A DNA stretch of 64,000 bases, from assembly GCA_017746715.1 (NCBI GenBank), contig JAGHZQ010000065.1:1-64000 (forward strand). Reading direction: 5' to 3'. Origin of the DNA: Cyanobacteria bacterium SBLK (GTDB lineage: Bacteria > Cyanobacteriota > Cyanobacteriia > Cyanobacteriales > Spirulinaceae). Of this stretch, positions 36,301-45,388 are shown piece after piece. Made by a program: the position numbers and the translations under genes. How positions within the stretch are numbered: position 1 is the first letter of the stretch; every line of letters starts with the position of its first letter. Under the pieces are notes generated by a model. It saw nothing but the letters and a program-made list of their open reading frames with translations. It was not told the origin of the DNA and did no database searches.

Positions 36301-37374
36301 TAATTTTTGCTTGGCCAGATCGAGTTGAGCCGTTCGTTCTCGCACCCGTTGCTCGAGTCGTTCGTTCAAATCATGCAATTCTACCGTGCGATCGCGAACT
36401 TGTTGCTCGAGGTTGCTATTTTGCTGTTTTAAAAGATAAAGTTTTTCGGTTTCTAACAAACAAACGCGATCGCGCAATGCTTCGATGGTTTCGTACATTT
36501 CCCAAGGCTCGATCGCTTGTAAAATATTCATCTGAGCAATTAATCCCAATAATTCTCCCCGTTCTCCCGTCACGACTAAATGCCGAATAAACTGTTGTTG
36601 CATTTGGCGATGGGCCTGCCACAGAGAGATTTGCGGCGGCAGGCTAAATACAGAAGAACTCATGACATCTGTTGCATGGATGCGTTGTAAATCGAGTCCC
36701 AAGGCTTGGAATTGGACGATATCCCCTTCTGTCACGATTCCTAAGGGTTCGAGATTTTCTGGCGAATCGGTCATGACGCGAGCGATAATGACGCAATCGA
36801 GTTCGCGATCGCTCATCAACCGGGCAATTTCCAAAGTGGGAGTCTCCGGATGCACCCAAGGCACATCTGTTTTCATCACTTCAGAAACCGATTGCATTCG
36901 CAACAAGTCGCTGGGTTGTAAAATTTGGCGAAGGGTCGTAGGTCCGATCGTACCGAGAATTTTGCCCTCATCGCTAACAATGGGAAGGTGGCGAATGCGA
37001 TATTGACGAAACACGCTTAACACTGAAAACGGATCGTGCAGTTGCGATCGCCTCAAGACAATCGGTCTTGCAGTCATCATATCGATCGCTTTGATATTTT
37101 CAACATTCCATCCCGCTCCCGCGCGTTTCACTAAATCTCGCTCTGTCAGAATTCCCACCAATTGGTCATCTCGGACGACGAGGGCGCAACTCCCTCGCTC
37201 TTCATTTTGCAAATGAATTTCTCGACTTGCATCGGCACGATCTAAAGAACAGGTATGGCGTACCCGATTCATCAATGCCAAAACGTCTAATATCGGCATC
37301 TGGGGTTCGACAATCAGAGGTTTGAGAACGATTGCACGCTCGAGCTCGGTAGGATGCAACAAAGATAAAACCAT
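33400..37374 (-). CDS. Large CBS-PAS sensor histidine kinase
   Basis: The 1324-residue soluble kinase starts with four CBS motifs in two pairs (about 15-300; GILTERDLVKRA, GIVTEGDIVQF), likely binding adenine nucleotides. A coiled coil and about five PAS domains follow (near 380, 535, 660, 845 and 970). HisKA (SHEFRTPLAVISSSAGIL, about 1105) and HATPase (SNAIKYSPDGG, DSGIGIPEDE, GTGLGLSIVKRC) end the protein. No membrane segment is seen. It lies at the head of a run of receiver genes on the same strand, which are its most likely phosphotransfer partners. Confidence 0.92.
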   Translation of the reverse strand: MVLSLLHPTELERAIVLKPLIVEPQMPILDVLALMNRVRHTCSLDRADASREIHLQNEERGSCALVVRDDQLVGILTERDLVKRAGAGWNVENIKAIDMMTARPIVLRRSQLHDPFSVLSVFRQYRIRHLPIVSDEGKILGTIGPTTLRQILQPSDLLRMQSVSEVMKTDVPWVHPETPTLEIARLMSDRELDCVIIARVMTDSPENLEPLGIVTEGDIVQFQALGLDLQRIHATDVMSSSVFSLPPQISLWQAHRQMQQQFIRHLVVTGERGELLGLIAQMNILQAIEPWEMYETIEALRDRVCLLETEKLYLLKQQNSNLEQQVRDRTVELHDLNERLEQRVRERTAQLDLAKQKLERENRERNLLTQQLQQSEAKLRGLFQAMQDVVLIIGRNGKEIQMVPTNPAVSQSRPTDFMSQTLAKFRNREDRFIEIVNATLDTQNRQNFEYSIARDRETHLWFAAEIVPLSDVEVLWVARDISDRKQTEARLERRVGERTATLAETNKRLQQEIRERELAEKALLRERNLSTQVLNAAGALIVVSDREGRILRFNQTCQQTTGYRVDEIFGRYIWDFFLLPEDTEPVKRIFQQLREGKTPERGENYWLTKDGQKRLISWSNTVLTDDSGRVEYIVGTGIDITELREAERALRSSEERFRHLADNIRDVFFIRDARSDRMLYISPAFEEIWQIPCGKVYQNSQPWFDAVHPDDRDRLNTTIQRKKQGLACSEEYRIVQPNGSIRWIWERGFPVCNEQGEVETIVGISEDITERKHAEFLSQQAENALKEINEELEKRVAERTVELRETNERLTQEILQRQTIEEALWESEEELRDLFDNANDLIQSIDLEDGRILYVNRAWRTTLGYEECELAKVSIFDVMAPECKKHYQIAFQQFQNGQATKIDRVELTFLTKAGRTVILEGSINARWESGLPVSTRGIFRDITDRKQAEEKIKQQLSAIEAAADGIAILRNDTYIYLNQAHARIFGFECAEDLMGKDWQELYPPEERQRFQQEIIPILKQQKFWRGEATAQRKDKSAFPEEISLTLTEDGTLICVCQDITERKKAEAEIVQALIKEQELNDLKSRFISMTSHEFRTPLAVISSSAGILKSFSHKLSQEKKQEHLETIQTYVKHTTQLLDDILTINRAESGKMSFNPEPVALLDFCQTLIQEIQMSSDLHPINFTHHEKNGVSSSEIRVLLDKKMLRQILMNLLSNAIKYSPDGGDVGFDLEVGDRHIVFQVRDSGIGIPEDEQIAIFESFNRASNVGTIQGTGLGLSIVKRCIDLHGGQIEFTSKLGWGTRFIAYLPYHSSDIFDRENYLIKQM

Positions 37375-37577
37375 TGTTTTTCGCGGCTTGCTCGATTCTT
37401 ATGCTTCTATCTTGTCTATATTGCTGCTTTGATGCCAACCGTAGGGCTACGCGATAGTTGTTTTCCGTATTTGAGGGGAACTACGGAAGCAGAAGTGAGA
37501 GAAACACGGAGTCTTATCAATGACCGACCCCTCGAGGGGGAGGCTTTGAATTCCAATGCTGCGATCGTTTTCTTCCT

Positions 37578-37799
37578 TCACTCGCTCCTTTCTATTGGTT
37601 GGTAGTGAATGCAGTTTTTGCAAACGCCTAAAGGATTGACCGCGCACAAAAGAAAGGGAGAATGGGCGCTATACTGACAGGTTTTTCGGCGGTATCGATT
37701 GAGGGACGAGCGCAGCGATCGCCGTTCTCGATATTCAATTTGACGTTTGATTGCGGCATGGGATTGCAGGCGCATTCGTTCAAAGGCGGGAGAGGTCAT
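37578..37799 (-). CDS. DUF6464-like small cysteine protein
   Basis: The 73-residue protein has a basic N-terminus and a C-terminal block with four cysteines (41, 52, 60, 63): TCQYSAHSPFLLCAVNPLG followed by VCKNC. From memory this matches cyanobacterial DUF6464 proteins, whose consensus has CAVNP and a closing C-x2-C. Metal binding is plausible. It is shorter than most relatives, lacking the N-terminal hydrophobic part. No good ribosome site is seen. Function unknown. Confidence 0.6.
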   Translation of the reverse strand: MTSPAFERMRLQSHAAIKRQIEYRERRSLRSSLNRYRRKTCQYSAHSPFLLCAVNPLGVCKNCIHYQPIERSE

Positions 37800-37808
37800 A
37801 ATTTTTTG

Positions 37809-38072
37809 CTAAATTTGAATGATATTAAAAGAGTTATCTATAATTGACTGAAAAATCCCCAATACTTTTTCTATCTCGTTTATGTAGTCTCTTCGTTCGT
37901 CAACCAGTACGCGATCGCCTGCAAGTTGCAAAAATTGCCAATCTTCTCCCGTTGTCACGCAACCGTAAATTGTAGAAATGGCATTGTCTTCGCGATCGTT
38001 AAATCGTTGCGTCTCTAAAGAGAAATCGCTATAGGCCATGATATTAATTGGCAATGCAAAATTTTTGGTCAA
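37809..38072 (-). pseudogene. C-terminal remnant of a cyanobacterial restriction-endonuclease-like hypothetical
   Basis: The 87-residue frame contains STIYGCVTTGEDWQFLQLAG and a tail EIEKVLGIFQSIID. Those segments resemble the C-terminal end of a larger cyanobacterial family of about 200 residues, annotated as hypothetical or nuclease-like, in which YG-V-TTG-W-FL is followed by LPKILGIL. The N-terminal half is missing here, so it is probably a truncated relic, though it could still be translated. It lies six bases after argS would end on the opposite side, on the same strand downstream of it. Confidence 0.5.
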
Positions 38073-38078
38073 ATAGAA

Positions 38079-40202
38079 TCACATTCTTTCTAATACGGAA
38101 ATCCCTAACAACGATAATCCTTGTTTGAGGGTTCTTGCCGTGAGATCGCACAACATTAAACGAGAGGTGCGTATGGGTTCTTCGGCTTTGAGAACCGGGC
38201 AATTTTCAAAAAATTGATTGAATTTTTGACTGAGTTCGTATAGATATTGGCAGAGGCGATTGGGATATAAATCTCGCTCCACTTCTGCGAGGATATCGGT
38301 TAATTGCAAGAGATGTTTGGCAAGGGCGAGTTCGGATTCTTCTTGCAAGAGAATTTCTGGAGAAGTTGCTAGAGAAATTGCATCGCGATCGCTGGCAGGA
38401 GGAAGAACTTTAACGGCATCGGGTACTCCCAAAACTTCGCCTTTAACCTTCTCCACGTTTTGGGTCAATTGCTGGCGCCCTTTGTGGAAAAGAAGATTAT
38501 TAAAGGCAAACCAAAGAGTATAGCTAAAACCCGTCAATTGCAGAATGGGGGCGAGTAAAGGAATGCGATCGATTGCGGCAAGAAGTTTGAGGGTAACATC
38601 GATGGCAAACACGCCGGCAAGTAGCACTAATGCCGCGATCGCGATCGGTTTGACCTTGCCCCAAGTATATTGGATTTCTTCTTGGAGGGGAGTGAGATTT
38701 TTGAGAGAAATTGCTGCGGGTTTTGTCGGGGTTATTGCACTAGAACCGAGCTGATTTTCTTTGCGAGCGATGCCTTGGGTTCTGACATAAGCATAGAGAA
38801 GATAAGGGGCGGTATCTCCTTTCAAAGCCACCATTTTATCGTAATCAAACTTGTATTCGCTCGTCCGATTTTGGCTCAAATCGGCATATTTAACCGCACT
38901 GATACCCACCACTTCCGCAATATTTTGCTTGTATGCCTCCGATTCGGTGCGGTTCTCTTTTTCGAGGTTCTTTTCTAACTCTTCATAAGCGCGAGAAACG
39001 GCTTCATCGAGTAAATCTTTCAAGCGCACGCTATCTCCCGCACGGGTTTTGATTCTTTTCCCATCTTTGCCTTTAACAATGCCAAAAGGAACGTGAACGG
39101 CTTCTATCTTTTCCGGTAAAAGTTTTGCTTGCTTGCCGACTTGAAAAATCTGGGCGAAATGATTGGCTTGTCCGGCATCCGTTACATAAATCATGCGTTC
39201 TGCCTCATCTTTTCCCGCGCGATATTGCAAGGCAGCTAAATCTGTCGTGGCATAGTTAAAACCGCCGTCGGATTTTTGTACGATTAAGGGCAGGGGATCG
39301 CCGTTTTTATTTGTAAAACCTTCCACAAAGACGCATTTTGCCCCATCGCTTTCTTGCAACAATCCTTTTGCGTCTAAATGCCCGATAATCCCTGGAAGAA
39401 GGGGATTGTAAAACGATTCTCCTCGTTCTTCGATGCGAATGTCGAGGCGATCGTAAATCTTGCAGAATTCTCGCCGCGATTGATCGCATAATAATTGCCA
39501 AGCTCGCAGGCTATCCTCTGCTCCGGCTTGCAAGCGAACGACTTCTTGACGGGCGGTTTCTTTAAATTCTGCATCGTCATCAAAGCGCTGTTTGGCTTGG
39601 CGATAAAAGGCGACTAAATCTCCCAAATCCAAAGCATCCGCCGTCGTTAGTGCTTTGGGATGAACTTCTCGCAAATAAGCAATTAACATGCCAAACTGCG
39701 TCCCCCAATCTCCCACGTGATTGAGGCGCAAAACATCGTGACCGCGAAATTCTAAAATGCGCGCGATGCTGTCGCCAATAATCGTCGAGCGCAAATGTCC
39801 CACGTGCATTTCTTTCGCAATATTGGGACTGGAAAAATCCACGATCGCTTTTTGCGGGTGTTTGGCTTTTTCGACCCCCAAGCGCGAATCTTCTGCCATT
39901 GCCGTCAACTGTGCCCCTAGATAGTCCGGTTTGAGGGTGAGGTTGATAAAACCGGGTTTGGCGACTTCGGCAGACTCGCAGAGGGCGTTAATTGCCAAGC
40001 GATCGCAAATCTCTCGGGCGATCGACATGGGATTTTTCTTCAGGCGCTTGGTCAAACTCAGGGCAATATTAGATTGATAATCCCCAAATCTTGGATTGCT
40101 AGCAGGAACTACAAGGGGATCCGTATTGCCAAACTCATCGCCAAAGGCGGCGACCAAAGCCTGACTGAATTTTTGAGCGAGTTGGGTTTGAATAGAAGAC
40201 AT
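38079..40202 (-). CDS. argS: Arginyl-tRNA synthetase with inserted CAAD-like membrane domain
   Basis: At 707 residues this is about 120 longer than usual ArgRS. The catalytic core is complete: N-terminal domain, HVGH (in KEMHVGHLRSTIIGD), the long DWGTQFGMLI block and the KMSK-like loop GKDGKRIKTRAG. After YLLYAYVRTQGIARK, where the anticodon-binding domain starts, an insert of about 120 residues (478-600) holds two hydrophobic helices (about 517-535 and 547-570) ending FNNLLFHKGRQQL. This resembles the CAAD domain that anchors some cyanobacterial tRNA synthetases to thylakoids. The normal anticodon domain then resumes (LLQLTDILAEVERDLYPNRLCQYLYEL is its second part). Confidence 0.92.
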   Translation of the reverse strand: MSSIQTQLAQKFSQALVAAFGDEFGNTDPLVVPASNPRFGDYQSNIALSLTKRLKKNPMSIAREICDRLAINALCESAEVAKPGFINLTLKPDYLGAQLTAMAEDSRLGVEKAKHPQKAIVDFSSPNIAKEMHVGHLRSTIIGDSIARILEFRGHDVLRLNHVGDWGTQFGMLIAYLREVHPKALTTADALDLGDLVAFYRQAKQRFDDDAEFKETARQEVVRLQAGAEDSLRAWQLLCDQSRREFCKIYDRLDIRIEERGESFYNPLLPGIIGHLDAKGLLQESDGAKCVFVEGFTNKNGDPLPLIVQKSDGGFNYATTDLAALQYRAGKDEAERMIYVTDAGQANHFAQIFQVGKQAKLLPEKIEAVHVPFGIVKGKDGKRIKTRAGDSVRLKDLLDEAVSRAYEELEKNLEKENRTESEAYKQNIAEVVGISAVKYADLSQNRTSEYKFDYDKMVALKGDTAPYLLYAYVRTQGIARKENQLGSSAITPTKPAAISLKNLTPLQEEIQYTWGKVKPIAIAALVLLAGVFAIDVTLKLLAAIDRIPLLAPILQLTGFSYTLWFAFNNLLFHKGRQQLTQNVEKVKGEVLGVPDAVKVLPPASDRDAISLATSPEILLQEESELALAKHLLQLTDILAEVERDLYPNRLCQYLYELSQKFNQFFENCPVLKAEEPIRTSRLMLCDLTARTLKQGLSLLGISVLERM

Positions 40203-40252
40203 GAGAAGTCGGAAGTTGGAAGTCGGAAGTCGGAAGTTGAAAATTGGGAGCG
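40203..40252. repeat. Heptameric tandem repeat AGTCGGA
   Basis: Repeated AGTCGGA/AGTTGGA heptamers sit directly before argS. On the minus strand this is the 5' untranslated region of argS, so the repeat may be transcribed. It is the same class as the other heptamer repeats in this window. Confidence 0.7.
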
Positions 40253-40264
40253 GGGTATAAAACT

Positions 40265-42097
40265 TTACTCTTTACTCTTTGCTTCTAAAATTGTAAAAAT
40301 TTTTGTCATTTCTTGTCGTCCTCGCAGTTGAATTTCCATGACGGGTTTGCCGATAAAGCGATCGCGGACTAATTCAAAGGTTTCTCGAGAGATAAGAATA
40401 TTATAAGGGCGTTCTTCCTCAACTTGCTTATTGAGCGATTCCAAACGGGCGGCAATATTCACCGTATCCCCCACCACGGAATAGTTAAGACGCTGCATTC
40501 CTCCCATGCTGCCTGCCATTAACAACCCGGAATGAATGCCCACGCCGATGCGAATGAGGGGAGAACCGTTTTGTTGCAATTCTTCATTTAATCGTTCCAA
40601 ACGTTGGTGCATGGTAATACTGGCGGCGATCGCGTTGGCGGCATCCTGTTGAATATCCGTTGATTCGGCATGGGGAAAAGGAACGCCAAACACCGCCATA
40701 ATGGCATCGCCGATATATTTATCCACTACGCCGCCATGTTCCATAATACATGCGGTCATTGTATCCAAATAACGATTCAACCAGCGAAACAGTTCTTGGG
40801 GAGTCATCTTTTCAGAAATGCTGGTAAAGCCCCGAATATCCATAAATAAGACCGTCGCATTCAGTTCGGCGGCCAGCAATTCTCCCTCTTGGAAAAACTC
40901 GTCCTTATGCTGCCAAATCAAACTCGCCGTTTCGGGGGACACGTATTTTTCAAATAGGCGCATGAGTTGCTGTTTTTCCCACTGTTCTCGCAATTGGATT
41001 CCCATCGCGGCTAAGAATAGGGTGCCGATGGGGGTGGCGACGGGGATCCAGAGAGTACGCCACGTTAGCATCCCTAAAGCGAAGGCAAACCAACCGAAGG
41101 GAAAGGCCAGTACGACTGCCAAACGCCGTTGTAGGGTACGACGGGCCAGCAACAAACCCGTTGCCACGCCGATAGGAATCAATAGGAGAATTTCTCCCCA
41201 CATGGGCATGCGACGCAAAAAGCGATCGCCCAAAAGATTATCGATAATTGCTGCATGAATGTAAACGCCAGAAGTGGGAGGATTGGAATTGAGGGGGGTT
41301 CTCAGGGGATCGTCGGCAGCTGTGGCGGTAAATCCCACAAGAACCAGTTTATTTTGTAAATCTTTAATTTCAAAGTTCCCTTCGGCAATATCAAAAAAAG
41401 AATAGGTGGGAATAGATTCTGTTTTTCCCACCCAGTTAATGAGGCGATTTTGAAACTCAATTTCGGGATCGGGGGGGGGAAGGGTGGCGATGGGGGGTTT
41501 TCCTTCTGCTTCTCGCAAGAAGTTTTCTACTTCTACGATGGCAATTCCTAAATTGGGGATGGCAAAATCGGCACTATTGACCCACAAGGTTCCCCAACGG
41601 GAAATCCCATCGGGATCTCTCTCGTGGGCGATTTGACCTTGATTGGCGGCAACTTCGGCGAGAATGGGGACGGGTTCGAGGGGGGTCGATTGCCCGTTTT
41701 GCAACCGCGTCCAAGTTCGCCCTAAAACCACTGTCCCCAAGGTGTCGATTTGGGTGGCAAATTTTTCATCGTCGGGACTGCGATCGGCAAAAATAATATC
41801 GAATCCGACTGCGAGGGGATAGGCAGTATCGAGCGATCGCAATAATTGGGCGTAGCGATCGCGAGACCAAGATTGAAACTGTCCGTATTCTTGCAAGCTC
41901 TTTTCGTCAATGCCGATGACGGCGATGCGATCGTCCCATTCCTGTTGGGGTCGCAGTTGAAAAAGGAGATTGTATCCCGCTCGTTCTAGGGGGTTCCAAA
42001 TTCCCGTGGGGAGGGAAATCATGGTGAGAACCGTCGCGATCGTTCCCGCGATCCAAGGGGGATTCGTTCTCAAATACTGTCGCCAGCGAACAAACAT
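40265..42097 (-). CDS. CHASE2-domain adenylate/guanylate cyclase
   Basis: The 610-residue protein has an N-terminal membrane segment, an extracytoplasmic CHASE2 domain (about 40-295; IAVIGIDEKSLQEYG, GFDIIFADRS), three membrane helices (about 300-375) and a class III cyclase domain (about 410-600). Metal-binding aspartates are present in FMDIRGFTSISEKM and YIGDAIMAVFG, and the later GDTVNIAARLE block is intact. It would make cAMP or cGMP in response to an outside signal. The small sigma-like gene lies 35 bases upstream in the same direction. Confidence 0.92.
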   Translation of the reverse strand: MFVRWRQYLRTNPPWIAGTIATVLTMISLPTGIWNPLERAGYNLLFQLRPQQEWDDRIAVIGIDEKSLQEYGQFQSWSRDRYAQLLRSLDTAYPLAVGFDIIFADRSPDDEKFATQIDTLGTVVLGRTWTRLQNGQSTPLEPVPILAEVAANQGQIAHERDPDGISRWGTLWVNSADFAIPNLGIAIVEVENFLREAEGKPPIATLPPPDPEIEFQNRLINWVGKTESIPTYSFFDIAEGNFEIKDLQNKLVLVGFTATAADDPLRTPLNSNPPTSGVYIHAAIIDNLLGDRFLRRMPMWGEILLLIPIGVATGLLLARRTLQRRLAVVLAFPFGWFAFALGMLTWRTLWIPVATPIGTLFLAAMGIQLREQWEKQQLMRLFEKYVSPETASLIWQHKDEFFQEGELLAAELNATVLFMDIRGFTSISEKMTPQELFRWLNRYLDTMTACIMEHGGVVDKYIGDAIMAVFGVPFPHAESTDIQQDAANAIAASITMHQRLERLNEELQQNGSPLIRIGVGIHSGLLMAGSMGGMQRLNYSVVGDTVNIAARLESLNKQVEEERPYNILISRETFELVRDRFIGKPVMEIQLRGRQEMTKIFTILEAKSKE

Positions 42098-42132
42098 TAG
42101 CTACTGAATTATCGAAGGACTGACCTCGATTA

Positions 42133-42585
42133 TCAATTATCTTTCTCGAAAAAAAATGCCGAGGCTAGAGATTTTTGCTTGTCCGCATCGAGGGATTGAT
42201 AAATGTGCTGGATGCGATCGCCAAAAAATTCTTGGATTTGGGCGGGTAATTCTGCTTCGATCAGGGTATCGAGAGCGACTAGGCGATCGCTCGTTTGGAG
42301 GGAATTTCCCGCGAATTTTACGGTTTTGGCCAGATTTTTTAATAAATTTCGCTTGGCCCTTTTCGCCTCTCGATAAACTTGCTCTTGAGAACAACCGACA
42401 ACAAGACCCATTTCAGCATGAGTAAGATGGGTTCCTTTGCCGAGAATTAACAAATTCTGGCGATCGAGAGGTAAGCGATCGAAAGTTTCGCGCAACATAA
42501 CTTTAAGGTAATCTTTGGCTAACTCCAACTGACGATCGGGGGTCGTCTCTAAGGTACTGCAATCTTGATAATGTTTGTTACACAT
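42133..42585 (-). CDS. Small protein with sigma-70 region-4-like helix-turn-helix
   Basis: The 150-residue protein has a central segment RLPLDRQNLLILGKGTHLTH followed by AEMGLVVGCSQEQVYREAKRAKRNLLKNL, which fits the region-4 helix-turn-helix of sigma factors. No region 2 is present, so it is not a complete sigma factor. The C-terminal 60 residues are helical and acidic. It may regulate or be regulated with the CHASE2 cyclase gene immediately downstream; assignment beyond a DNA-binding fold is uncertain. Confidence 0.6.
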   Translation of the reverse strand: MCNKHYQDCSTLETTPDRQLELAKDYLKVMLRETFDRLPLDRQNLLILGKGTHLTHAEMGLVVGCSQEQVYREAKRAKRNLLKNLAKTVKFAGNSLQTSDRLVALDTLIEAELPAQIQEFFGDRIQHIYQSLDADKQKSLASAFFFEKDN

Positions 42586-42959
42586 GGATTTATCCCGATT
42601 TGTCTTCAGAATTCCTCCCCAATCTTGTCAACATACTAAATCATACTTTACGAGACGTCAAGTTTTGTTCCCGATGAGTTATGCTTTAGGGAAGCCTGGC
42701 ACTTTTTCCATAGGAAATAGGCGATCGTGACGATCGCCCGAGTTAAATAATTAGTTTGTCCATTGACATTTTTAACATAACATACTCAATAAATAAAAAG
42801 CATAATCTAAATTGAAGTGATGCTGGCAGATTCAAAACCATATCCCTGTATTTGCATAAATACAGACAAAAATCATCTTTTTCGTGTATAAACTATTCGT
42901 GTAAACTTCGAGTTATGCTGAGTATAGTCCTTAAAGCGATTCAAACTACCCCGAGTTGT
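42586..42959. other. Divergent intergenic region
   Basis: This stretch separates the sigma-like gene (leftward) from the NB-ARC gene (rightward). It is AT-rich with one HIP1-like site and includes TTGACATTTTTAACATAAC near 42761, a possible -35 element with weak -10 candidates. If the NB-ARC protein starts farther upstream (42915 or 42852), the region is correspondingly shorter. I see no other gene. Confidence 0.5.
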
Positions 42960-44315
42960 ATGGAGTTCGAGCAAGCGCTAAAATTGGTGAACGAGATTCT
43001 CCTAGCCGAGAAAAACAGGCATTTAAGCGATCCGGAGACGACAATCCTGCGAGGAACTTGGCAAGGAATTTCTTATGATGAGATGGCTGCGGGATCTCAA
43101 TACAGCATCAATTACCTGATGCGGGATGTCGGACCGAACTTGTGGAGATCGCTATCGGAAATTTTAGGGGAAAAAGTTAGTAAAAGTAATTGTCGCACGG
43201 TTCTCGATCGCTACCAAAGTTCTGGAGAACAGGGGAGCAAAACCGCGATCGCATCCAAGGAAGAAAAACGCAAAATATCCCGTACCATAACTCAGCAGAC
43301 TTATCAACATTGGGGAGAAGCTCCCGATCTTTCCCTATTTTTCGGTCGCGTGGCAGAGTTGCAAACTCTCGATCGCTGGATAAGGCAAGAAAAATGTCGT
43401 TTGGTCTGTCTGTGGGGAATGGGAGGAATGGGAAAAACGGCCTTATCCCGGCAGTTTGCGGAAACGATAAAAGACGAGTTTGATTATTTATTTTGGCGAT
43501 CGCTCGGAGATCGGCCCTCAATTCCCGATTTATGTAGAGAAATTTTACAGCGATTCGAGCCGCAGGAAATGCAAGGGCAAAATCGCGATTGCGATATTTC
43601 GCAAATCCTAGAATACTTGCGAACCCATCGCTGTTTATTGATTTTCGATGACGCGGACGCAATTTTACAAGGGAGCGATCGCTTTGGCGGTTATGCAGAA
43701 GGATACGAAACTTACGGACAATTTTTTAAGCGGGTTGGAGAAACCTCTCATCGCAGTTGTGTGCTCTTAAATTCCCGAGAAAAATTAAGAGAGATCGTGC
43801 TCCTTGAGAATTCTACAGAATTCGCTCATTCTTGGGAATTGCAGGGTTTAACTCTAGAAGCTGCAACAAAATTGTTTGTAGAAAAAAAATTGACAGGTCA
43901 ACAAAGCTGGCCGGATTTGCTCGGATTATATCAAGGGAATCCTTTAGCCTTAAATTTAATTCTCGTCACGATTCAGAATTTCTTCAACGGCGATGTTGCC
44001 CAATACATGAAGATTAAAGCAACCTATTTGCCCGCAGAAATTACTAATATTTTACACGAACGGTTCGCGCAAATATCGGAATTAGAACGAGGAATTCTCA
44101 TTCATTTAGCACGCTCCGATCGAGCCCTCTCTTTATTGGAGTTGATAGAGCAGATGAGTAAATTGGAACTAGACGATGCTATCGCCGCGATCGAGTCCTT
44201 GCAAAGGCGATCGTTAATTGCTGCAAAGTATCGAGATCGGGAGACCGAGTTTACCTTAAAAGCAGTCGTCAGGAAATACGTGACCAAGTACTATGCAACA
44301 AACGGCAAACCATAA
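42960..44315 (+). CDS. NB-ARC (STAND) ATPase with N-terminal helical adaptor, no repeat sensor
   Basis: Counted from the chosen start it has 451 residues. The N-terminus (EFEQALKLVNEILLAEKNRH, then LRGTWQGISYDEMA) matches the adaptor domain that heads many cyanobacterial NB-ARC/WD40 proteins. The ATPase follows: FFGRVAEL, P-loop LWGMGGMGKTALSRQF, Walker B LLIFDDAD, NSRE and the GNPLALNLI motif, then a winged-helix part. It ends without the WD40 or TPR repeats usual for sensing. ATG at 42960 fits the family start; 42915 and 42852 are in-frame alternatives. A regulatory or defence role is possible but unproven. Confidence 0.82.
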   Translation: MEFEQALKLVNEILLAEKNRHLSDPETTILRGTWQGISYDEMAAGSQYSINYLMRDVGPNLWRSLSEILGEKVSKSNCRTVLDRYQSSGEQGSKTAIASKEEKRKISRTITQQTYQHWGEAPDLSLFFGRVAELQTLDRWIRQEKCRLVCLWGMGGMGKTALSRQFAETIKDEFDYLFWRSLGDRPSIPDLCREILQRFEPQEMQGQNRDCDISQILEYLRTHRCLLIFDDADAILQGSDRFGGYAEGYETYGQFFKRVGETSHRSCVLLNSREKLREIVLLENSTEFAHSWELQGLTLEAATKLFVEKKLTGQQSWPDLLGLYQGNPLALNLILVTIQNFFNGDVAQYMKIKATYLPAEITNILHERFAQISELERGILIHLARSDRALSLLELIEQMSKLELDDAIAAIESLQRRSLIAAKYRDRETEFTLKAVVRKYVTKYYATNGKP

Positions 44316-44524
44316 ACTCTAGTTTGAATATCAAGGTTGAGTTACTCCCTTATCAAGACGAATCTCGATCGCTGCAAAATTTTTTGATTGAAGCGATCGC
44401 AATTTCTTGTATGTTGCTCGCTGTATCTTAAAATATTGGCAAGAGCGAGAATAACACCGTTTAAAAAGCAAATAACCAATGAGCGATCGGGTGCATTATT
44501 GTGTTTCTAATACACCCTAATTTT

Positions 44525-45388
44525 TTAAGGAACGCGTAAATTAGAAACATATTCCCGACCTAAAGGATCGATAACGGAAACCGTTAAGCGGCGATCGCTG
44601 GGAACGGGAATTTCAGCGATAAACTCTCCTTGCGAATTCGGCGAAATTTCTCGACCGTTCAGATAGACAAAATGAATGGGATGAACGTCTGCAATAACGC
44701 GAACTCGCCCGTTAGAGAGAAGGTCCATCTCAACAATTTTGTCCTCGCGAATTTGACCGGAAGGAATGGGCGGTTGTCCTGGGAAGACAACACCGCCGCC
44801 GCCTTCGCTGCATTCAATTTCTCCATCCGTTCCTGCTAAAATCACCGTTCCGGAGATCACCGCCATGCGAGTTTCTCCACTGGGCAATACCGTTAAACCA
44901 AATTCCGTCCCCCTCACTCCCGCATTTCCCGAAGGCGTTTGAATATTAAAGCGAGAGTCGGGATTGTTAAAACTACGAACCCTAACTCGAGATCTTCCTT
45001 TAGCCAAAAACATCCTTGTTGTTTTTCCGCCACTCTCGAGAATATCCAACCCCGTTACTCTCATTTGGGAGTTTTCTCCCACTTCTACCGACCCGATCGT
45101 GTCATCCATTTCTAGGGTAGCCGTCGAACCCGCTCCCGTTTCCAATCCGGCCCCAGTTTCGCTGACAGGGATGCGATCGCCAACTTGCACGGGTTGACCG
45201 TTATAGGTCGCGTTTCCCTCAAGAGAACGAATTTGCACGTAGCGATCGCGATTGCTGTTATGGTCGGTGGCACTTTGGGCAATCTGAGGAGTCGTCCAGA
45301 AGAGAACCCCCCCCAGACAGAACAACAAGGGAAAAATTAAGATTTTGCGTCGTTGAAAGGCAAGCTGAAACAATCTATACATGGTCAT
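44525..45388 (-). CDS. FecR domain-containing secreted protein
   Basis: The 287-residue protein has a signal or anchor sequence (about 15-38, ILIFPLLFCLGGVLFWTT) and a FecR beta domain (about 50-190; TGAGSTATLEMDDTIGSVEVG, TPSGNAGVRGTEFGL). Cyanobacterial FecR proteins occur near CHASE2 sensors and surface proteins and are not the iron-signalling FecR of enterobacteria. A CHASE2 cyclase is encoded 2.4 kb away. The neighbouring membrane-protein gene is divergent. Confidence 0.85.
   Translation of the reverse strand: MTMYRLFQLAFQRRKILIFPLLFCLGGVLFWTTPQIAQSATDHNSNRDRYVQIRSLEGNATYNGQPVQVGDRIPVSETGAGLETGAGSTATLEMDDTIGSVEVGENSQMRVTGLDILESGGKTTRMFLAKGRSRVRVRSFNNPDSRFNIQTPSGNAGVRGTEFGLTVLPSGETRMAVISGTVILAGTDGEIECSEGGGGVVFPGQPPIPSGQIREDKIVEMDLLSNGRVRVIADVHPIHFVYLNGREISPNSQGEFIAEIPVPSDRRLTVSVIDPLGREYVSNLRVP

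Noticed and set aside
43177..43662. Long minus-strand frame inside the NB-ARC gene
   Set aside because: It is the antisense of a clear ATPase domain and has no domain of its own.
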